NCBI GenBank assembly: GCA_963580455.1
Contig: OY756962.1
Span: forward strand, 26,239,001-26,303,000
Direction of reading: 5' to 3'
Length of the DNA stretch: 64,000 nt
From: Euonymus europaeus
Taxonomy: Eukaryota > Streptophyta > Magnoliopsida > Celastrales > Celastraceae
A program made the translations under genes and the position numbers. The notes beneath the pieces are model-generated. The model did no database searches, was not told the DNA's origin, and saw nothing but the letters and a program-made list of their open reading frames with translations. This document shows, one piece after another, positions 58,146 through 64,000 of this stretch; position 1 is the stretch's first letter; each line of letters starts with the position of its first letter.

Positions 58146-59680
58146 TAGAGATTTTTGATAACTGGTATATCATTGTTCATGTTACTTTTAATTATGTGAA
58201 CAGGTTGAGCACGCACTTCACATAAGTGCATAGTAATTTCATATTAGTAGCATGAGTATTTTTTTTGGGATTGGATTGCATGCTGATAGAAAACCTGAGG
58301 TCCTGCCTAAAAGTTGTAGATTTCATGTTGTTTGATTGCTTGAGGCCTTGATATGATTGTTGTGTGTTTAATCCAGGTTAGCACTCTTCGATATACGGGG
58401 AGGTGCTGCTGGATTTTTCAAAGGAAAATCTGGTTGTTTCTAAACTTGTTTAATAATTGTTCTCAATCTATTTAATAACTATTTTCAACATGTTGGTCAT
58501 AATCTCAACCTGCCAAATAAACTTATTAAAAAATAATTTAATAATTGTTCCCAATCTGTTTAATAATTATTCTCTACCTGTTTAATAATTGTTCTCAACT
58601 TGTTGATTGCATTCTCAATATGTCAAATGAACTTAGAAAAAATAGTTTAATAATTGTTCTCAATCTGTTTAATAGTTATTCTTAACCTATTTTAGAACTG
58701 TTATCAACTTATTGGTGACATTCTTAAACTGTCAAATAAACTTATCAACACTCCTTGCATAATGCATAAGAATAATAAAAATTGTGAATATACGTATAGA
58801 AATGCGAAATAAAGTTACATGATGTACATATATTGTGCGGATGCACTAGGTTGCAATGAAATTTTCTTGTAATAACTTGTTAGCTCAGTACTCATTGACA
58901 CAACACTCAAACAAACGGTTCTTAACCACTCAAAACATGCAGTTATCAACCTAGTTAAAGCGGGCATTATTCAACCAACCAAAACAAGCAGTTCTCAACC
59001 TAGTTAAGACAGACAAGATCAATAAAAACAGCTAGTTCTCAATCTAGTCAAAACAGACAATTCTCAACCAGTCAAAACAGACAGTTGTCAACCAATGAAA
59101 CAAATTTAATTATCAACTAATGACAAACAGTTCAACACTTAACCTCAAAATAACTCAATTCTCAACCTGAATAATAGGCAATTCTTAACAAATGAAAAAA
59201 AAAATGTAGTTCTCAACCAATAAAAAAATCCAGATATGAACCTCAACCAATGAAAAATTGTGAACTTGAAATCAATTACTCCTTCAAATATGTTTACAGA
59301 AGTAAACCCACATACCAATTTTAAGCGTATGATAAATTAAGAGAAAGAGTACCTGAGTTGGGATCGATGCAAATCCACCCAAAAGTGAGAGACGAGAGAG
59401 GTGTGACAACAAAGAAAGTGAGAGATGAGAGAGATGCATGAAAGAGACTAAGAGAATAGAGAGTTGTGGGAGCTGCATCAAAGAGAATGAGAGCAGAGAG
59501 TTCCTGTCTTTGTAACCTAATTTTGTAATTTTTAAAGATTTTATTTAATTGATAAATTTCATTTGGTGAGAGATGCTTTTGAAGGGTAGACAAGTATTTT
59601 CACAGGTCTAAAAAATTATTTGTGAAATTATTAAAAACGTTGTACTAAAATTAGAATTTGATGTTTTCATAAGTTTATTT

Positions 59681-60789
59681 TTAAAAAAAAAAAAAAAAAA
59701 AGACCAGAAATGTCTCAGTGGTGGAGTCATCCTTGAATAGAAATCTTCAATTGACGTGAAGATGTTTTGAATGAAGTTCAGCCCAAATCATTCTGTTTTA
59801 ACTAGTGCTCGTCTCTGATCTCTCTGCTTCGCCTTCTCGATATTTGAGTATTTGGTTGATTTTTTTTATAATGAGTATTGAATCCATTTTTGGCTGGTAG
59901 CCTTGTACATGGGTCTGCATTGTTAAATGTTTATGATTGTCAAAATTTATGCTTCGGAGCTTTATAAGTATTTAGTATAATACTAGAAAGGAAAGTGGAA
60001 ACTGTGAATGTTTGTTTCAAATTTAAAACCATCGAACACTTAACAAGTCTGACACAGTGACACTCTGTTTCTTTCATTTCCTACCGGATTACCCGACCCC
60101 ATAACATGGGAGACTCAACACCCGAGATTGCCCGAAATTGGTTACCGAGTAATTGGATGGGTCAGCACCTCTCTAAAAATTATCGGGTCAAGTCATATCC
60201 GAGACCCGACCTGAGCATTAGTTTTAACTACACAAATTCGCATGCCTTATTGAAATTGGACCTTGATTGGGAACTCCCCAAATCAAAGTGAATTATAGCT
60301 GTTGAGGCCTCAAACTCACTCACATCAAATTTTGGCAGAAGCTCGACTCGATCAATAAATCTAACTGCTACGGATCAAATCTCATCTCACAAGCTTAAAA
60401 AAGTAAGTAATGTTAGACTTTACTTATAAAGGAGATGGAATTTCGACATATTTCGATGTGGAATTCTTTAACGCAAACCTTAAGTACGTGCAAACACACC
60501 AACAAAAGGTCTATCATGCCAGCCATAGATAATGACTAGAGTGAGAAGTAGATCGCAATAGCAAGAACAAAGAGCTGTCGATATCTATCCGGTAATATAA
60601 TAACAGACATGGGCCTTTTTACCATTATGAGTTCAACAGTATAGGCCGGTTTTTTCATCTCCAACCCATTGTTATTCAACGTTTATTTATTTATTATTAT
60701 TATTATTATTCACTTATTCAGTTCATCCATGTACCACATGGTAATTTAGGTCATATGTGCATTGTTTATACAGAAGTTTGTCACTCATA
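59681..60789. other. Repeat-rich intergenic DNA
   Basis: A poly-A run at 59682-59700, an unidentified GC-richer stretch (60060-60240) rich in ACCCGA-type motifs, and a (TTA)n-like run near 60685-60710. No gene supported. Confidence 0.4.
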
Positions 60790-61255
60790 CTTTTTTTTAA
60801 GGAATATCTTCATTCATCACAAGTCCAAAGCAGCAAACACATACATGGAGCATAATGTCACACCCTAAGACCAGCTCGTGCAAGAGAATCAACTATCTAA
60901 TTCGCTGACCTTTAAGACAAAAATTATCAAAATCGATCAAAATGATTTTACAATCATCAAAAATATAGCCAAAGTACGAAAAATATGAGGAAAACCCATT
61001 ATCGCCTGGATTACCAACTGTGCATCAGAATCAACAATCATATTCGTGTTGCTGATTTCTTTAACCAACTCAAAACTTCACCACAACCAAGTGCCTCTAC
61101 TACGCTAGGGTTCATAGGGCCAATAGAGCACCGATTCACATCATGACCCCCTCTTCGTCTCTGACCCAACCAAAAACCAATACCACCTGTGTTCAAAAGA
61201 TGCTACATCCCCGTCACATTGAACCCACCCTCATCGGTGGTTTCCATGTAGGATT
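60790..61255 (-). pseudogene. LINE RNase H domain remnant
   Basis: Reading the minus strand across stops and shifts gives an RNase H fold typical of plant non-LTR retrotransposons: GGIGFWLGQRRRG, VEALGCGEVLSW, KEISNTNMIVDSDAQLVIQA and SANRIVDSLARAG. Several stops; not functional. Confidence 0.7.
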
Positions 61256-61549
61256 GAAAGATATATATTCTGAATTAGGCAACATAATAATTAATAAAAT
61301 ATTTTCATGTCCAAATACAATTTAAATTTTGAAGCTTACTTTAATTTATCATATCAGATTTGATCAAACAATTAAATCAAATTAAAATCTGAAATCAATT
61401 TTAAACAAAACAAAATATATTTAGGTTGGTACAAGATATCCCTAATAAAAGTATCCCTACATCATCCATAACATATGTGGCAGTCACCGTAGTCACAAGA
61501 TTTGACTCCATTTTCAAATTTGAAAAATCAAAATCATGACCCACTCGTT

Positions 61550-61581
61550 AGGAATATTTAGTCACTCGTTAGGAATATTTA
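61550..61581. repeat. Short tandem duplication
   Basis: CACTCGTTAGGAATATTTAG occurs twice in a row. Confidence 0.85.
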
Positions 61582-61814
61582 GGGATACACGCTCTAACGG
61601 ATATTTACCACTTTTTATATGTTTATACTCAAACTTTAGACAAAAAAAGTTAATCTAAAATTAGATTAATATGAGAAACAAATTGGGTGATTCAGGTAGG
61701 AAGATACAATCATATAGACTGACAGAGGATACAAAAACAACTAAATCTATAAAATACAAATATAAAGCTAAGAACTCGAGCAAAATTTTTAAAAATATAT
61801 ATTTATTAAATAAT

Positions 61815-61910
61815 ATACCATAAATCAGAAATAAAAATCTTTCTCATACACAACAATCTTGCGCTGTGTCAGAAGGTGTCCTAAGATTTTCTGTTTCATC
61901 ATATTCATGA
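61815..61910 (-). ncRNA. C/D box snoRNA, candidate 25S rRNA 2'-O-methylation guide
   Basis: Minus strand: box C ATGATGA (61902-61896), D' CTGA (61872-61869), box D CTGA (61828-61825), 78 nt between C and D ends. Flanks form a terminal stem, CATGAA before box C with TTTATG after box D (one G-U pair). The segment before D', AATCTTAGGACACCTT, is complementary to a conserved plant 25S rRNA stretch recalled as GGUGUCCUAAGAU. By the D+5 rule the U after GG would be methylated. The rRNA match is from memory. Lies downstream of a second snoRNA and the promoter. Confidence 0.72.
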
Positions 61911-61960
61911 TCCATATCCAAAAATTCAACACAAAAACAACGTTAAAAAATAAGAAAAAA

Positions 61961-62075
61961 AGATCAGAAAGAACGTAGCGAGTAGAGATTATGATCATGT
62001 GAAATAGATCATAAAAAGATCAGAAAGAACGTAGCGAGTAGAGTTATGATCATGTGAAATAGATCATCACCCGTC
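61961..62075. repeat. 56-bp tandem duplication of a snoRNA 3' half
   Basis: AGATCAGAAAGAACGTAGCG begins at 61961 and again at 62017. Both copies continue to TTATGATCATGTGAAATAGA with one indel. Each copy contains box D and the rRNA guide of the snoRNA at 62016-62097. Confidence 0.95.
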
Positions 62076-62097
62076 CATTACATTCATCATATCCAAT
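62016..62097 (-). ncRNA. C/D box snoRNA, candidate guide for 5.8S rRNA A47
   Basis: Minus strand: ATGATGA (62090-62084) and GTGATGA (62070-62064) are box C/C'-type motifs, and box D is CTGA (62023-62020). Upstream of box D lies CTCGCTACGTTCTTT, 13 nt of which pair perfectly with plant 5.8S rRNA AAGAACGUAGCGA, plus one T-G pair at position 1. The fifth base before box D pairs with A47 (my count on recalled Arabidopsis 5.8S), a known plant Am site; the matching family is probably snoR9-like. The terminal stem is weak (GGA/TCT). A second guide plus box D follows from the tandem duplication (61964-61967), so two overlapping 3' ends are possible. Confidence 0.72.
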
Positions 62098-62244
62098 AAC
62101 AATATCCACGAAGAGCATAAAAATATAGCATAAGATGGTAACAAAATTGACCAAAAAAATACAAACTGAATTGAACCTTCAAGAGCAATGAAGAGAGCGG
62201 AGACGAACAGAGAAGATATGAGACGAGACGAAGAGGTTCACAGC

Positions 62245-62335
62245 AGGATGCTTTATAGGGGACTGGAGACCTTGAAGCCCTAGATATCTCAGTTAGGCGT
62301 TAGCGGATTGTGGGCTTTGTTCACTATTGGGCCAA
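62245..62335 (-). promoter_or_regulatory. snoRNA gene promoter (TATA plus TGGGCY motifs)
   Basis: On the minus strand a TATA box CCCTATAAAGC (about 62250-62260) is preceded by an AGGGCTT, telo-box-like motif (62275-62281) and by RGCCCA/TGGGCY elements on the plus strand at about 62309 (TGTGGGCTTTG) and 62327 (TTGGGCCAAT). This is the usual layout of plant Pol II snoRNA and ribosomal-protein gene promoters. The predicted start is near 62220. Confidence 0.6.
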
Positions 62336-62451
62336 TTACAAGGTTTTCTCCGAATTGTGCTTTTCAAAAGGTCCAAGATAACAACAGAAGGCCGTCCAAA
62401 TAAATGGCCCAAAATCTAACCACGAGACAAAAAAAACATAACGGATTTGTA

Positions 62452-63010
62452 GTGTGTTTGAATATTTTTTTTTTTTAGTTTTTAAAAACGATTTTGGGTA
62501 TAGTTTTTAGAAACACTTTTTAGGGAAAAAAATTATTAAAAAATTCATTTGGTTGATGATACTTGACTTTGTTTTCGGAAACCGAAAAACATGAAATTTA
62601 AATTGAAATTGAAATTTAGTCAAATGAAATTGAAATTCATCCAAATAAAACTCAAATTTATCAAAATGAAATTCAAATTCATCAATCGGGTAAAAATGAA
62701 GGTGATTTTGGGCCAACACCTTAGCAAGGCCGTCCGGTGGCCGGACGATGATGTCGGTGAAGAGAGGCGAGTCACCGTTGAGAGTGAGAGAAGAGAGAGA
62801 AAAAAAAAATTCATTTGAATTACAATTATGCCACTTGAAAATCTTACAAAACAATAAAATGTTGTTTTGGTTTTCTAGTTTTTAAAACTGAAAAATGAAA
62901 ACTGTTTTTAAAAATAAAAACTCAAAACAAATTAGGCAAATGAATTTTAAGCAATCATTTAATTTTTCAAAACAGAAAACTGTTTTGGAAATCATTACCA
63001 AACACACCCT
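62452..63010. mobile_element. MITE-like element with GTGTGTTTG termini
   Basis: Left end GTGTGTTTGAATATTTTTTT, right end ACCAAACACACCC, with internal inverted similarity (TTTTTAAAAACGATTTT against AAAACTGTTTTTAAAAATAAA). The centre has GAAATT-type simple repeats and a GC-richer segment (62715-62790). The ends resemble the common GGGTGTGTTTGGTAATG hAT-like MITEs. No secure target duplication. Confidence 0.55.
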
Positions 63011-63301
63011 GCATCAAATTTAATTGTTTTTGTTTTCTTTCATATTTTTGTTTTCATTAATTGTTAAATCCGAATATCTTTTTTAATAAGAGGAGGGGTG
63101 AGACTCGAATTTGAGATCATATACAACGCAACTTATTAATTGAGTTACATCTAACATACATTGATGCAAATTATGCATTTTTTTATATGTTTTGGATTAA
63201 TATCATCTTCTTACATGCGACGGCCTACATTTAATTACTCAAAGATTGTTTATGTTTCATTTTTTTGGATACATAGAAGAGAGATACCTGACACAAACCC
63301 A

Positions 63302-63679
63302 CTAGTCCAATCTCACAAACACTTTGGGATATCTAACTCCCACCATGTCCTCCCAAATCAAGGCAACAAGAGCATGAGAAGGAAGTTGAACCACTTGATA
63401 GCCCCCGCTCATGAAGCAAAGCTTGCAACGCACCAAATTCACACATCTATTGTGCTCTCTATATACATGATAGACTTGAACCCTCCAATCTCGACTCAGA
63501 AGAGATATGCACTCCTTGATTAAATCGATCAAGGAAAGAATAGGGTTCACAAAGCCACTAGCATAGAATTTGTGTCCAGAATTATGTTGTCGTACTTTGC
63601 ATTCCATGTCAAGTTCAATCCACGAAAACAATGCCAAAAAATGATGATCTAATACTTTCACCGCCAATTGTTTGTCCAC
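63302..63679 (-). pseudogene. LINE RNase H-like domain fragment
   Basis: One open frame of 125 codons with an RNase H C-terminal pattern: LSLIDLIKECISLLSRDWRV then QVYHVYREHNRCVNLV, followed by a PSHALVALIWEDMVGV tail. Plant LINE/retro RNase H domains show the same -R-W-V-H-REANR-AD- spacing. Key aspartate positions (ADxLA) are changed (VNLVRC), and there is no upstream reverse transcriptase, so it is likely a dead fragment. Confidence 0.6.
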
Positions 63680-63829
63680 GTGAATGGTAGAAAATGGTTG
63701 TTACGTGAAAGTATTTATATATTTTAAAAAATTAAAAATAAGCGGCCAATAAGAAGATTACACCTGTAGTCACCGACACCTATCTGGTCGTCCATTTTTA
63801 GGCATGTCACAAATGAAATTGCATCGATA

Positions 63830-64000
63830 ATTCATTTGGGTCGATGGCCCATAAAGGACAGGGTCAATCCACTTGGGCCGTTGCTCATAAATAACACTCT
63901 TCGCTCTCACCGTCAATTTCCTAACTCGGTCGCTCCCCAGTCCTCACATCTCTCCAGTCTTCACTTCACTGAGTTCAATCCACTCTTCAGTGGCTAAATT
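63830..64000 (+). promoter_or_regulatory. Possible promoter/5' UTR of a gene beyond the window
   Basis: ACTTGGGCCGTTG (site II-type, about 63870), CATAAATAAC (TATA-like, about 63886) and then a CT-rich leader up to the window end suggest a plus-strand gene starting past 64000. No coding start is visible. Confidence 0.3.

Larger units (their letters stand above)
56545..59680. mobile_element. Long fold-back / Mutator-like element upstream of RPN1
   Basis: Ends are diverged inverted copies. Left (56568-56700): TTTTATAATTTCAAAAATAG, TGTGAAATAACTCTCATACC, TTAAATAAAAATTTTTAAAA. Right (59520-59660, reverse complement): AATAATTTCACAAATAATTT, TGTGAAAATACTTGTCTACC, TTAAATAAAATCTTTAAAAA. Inner arms are arrays of a roughly 24-bp motif, GTTTTGACTTGGTTGAGAAC, at 57400-57715 and its inverse (AGTTCTCAACCTAGTTAAGA) at 58900-59240. 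Between are a CT tract and a DUF1985-like remnant. The limits are approximate and no target duplication was fixed. Confidence 0.7.

Noticed and set aside
62507..62854. Overlapping Phe/Lys-rich open frames on both strands
   Set aside because: They arise from GAAATT-type simple repeats inside the MITE-like element.
1..64000. CRISPR arrays, phage or bacterial defence systems, biosynthetic gene cluster
   Set aside because: All coding evidence is plant nuclear with spliceosomal introns; tandem repeats found lack CRISPR spacing and neighbouring genes are functionally unrelated.

Overview
The window is nuclear DNA from a flowering plant, most likely a eudicot. The evidence is intron-rich genes with plant-specific proteins (PPR, plant PP2C, nsLTP, NFD6-like, reticulon-like B), AT-rich intergenic DNA, Mutator-like elements with 9-bp target duplications, a tRNA-derived SINE, LINE RNase H remnants and a plant-type snoRNA gene. 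Nothing bacterial, organellar or viral was seen. The species cannot be named from the sequence alone.

Layout, left to right. (1) 1-2968 (+): the 3' part of a RING1-type Polycomb E3 ligase, cut by the window edge. (2) 5738-7204 (-): intronless PPR protein. (3) 7516-7963: MULE-type MITE; 8081-9150: five-copy tandem array. (4) 10111-14943 (-): spindle protein TPX2, 19 coding exons reconstructed (765 aa). (5) 16333-18069 (+): two tandem nsLTP genes. (6) 19107-21849 (+): PP2C phosphatase. (7) 22793-25262: two broken genes, a CCCH zinc finger and a DUF295 protein. (8) 25709-28322: a Mutator-like element whose transposase lacks its catalytic core. (9) 29341-33880 (+): tyrosine aminotransferase with a fold-back element in intron 1. 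(10) 34834-36748 (+): reticulon-like protein. (11) 37149-39533 (+): mitochondrial ribosomal protein mS23. (12) 40392-41722 (+): OB-fold protein with a GC-AG intron. (13) 42812-44415 (-): NFD6-like mitochondrial protein, head-to-head with (14) 44864-47689 (+): cap-binding protein CBP20, which carries a U12 AT-AC intron. (15) 48137-56354 (-): proteasome subunit RPN1, 24 exons (895 aa). (16) About 56545-59680: a long fold-back element next to RPN1 with a DUF1985-like remnant. (17) 60790-63680: LINE RNase H debris, a MITE and, at about 61815-62330 (-), a snoRNA gene.

Most genes are unrelated housekeeping functions: chromatin, spindle, RNA capping, proteasome, mitochondrial translation, ER shape and amino-acid metabolism. 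There is no operon or biosynthetic cluster. Local functional links are limited to the nsLTP pair and the divergent NFD6-like/CBP20 promoter.

The least obvious item is the snoRNA locus. One C/D box RNA carries a guide matching plant 5.8S rRNA around A47, with its guide/box D half duplicated in tandem. A second has a G-U-containing terminal stem and a guide matching 25S rRNA. Both sit behind a TATA box and TGGGCY motifs. rRNA matches and family names were recalled from memory, not searched.
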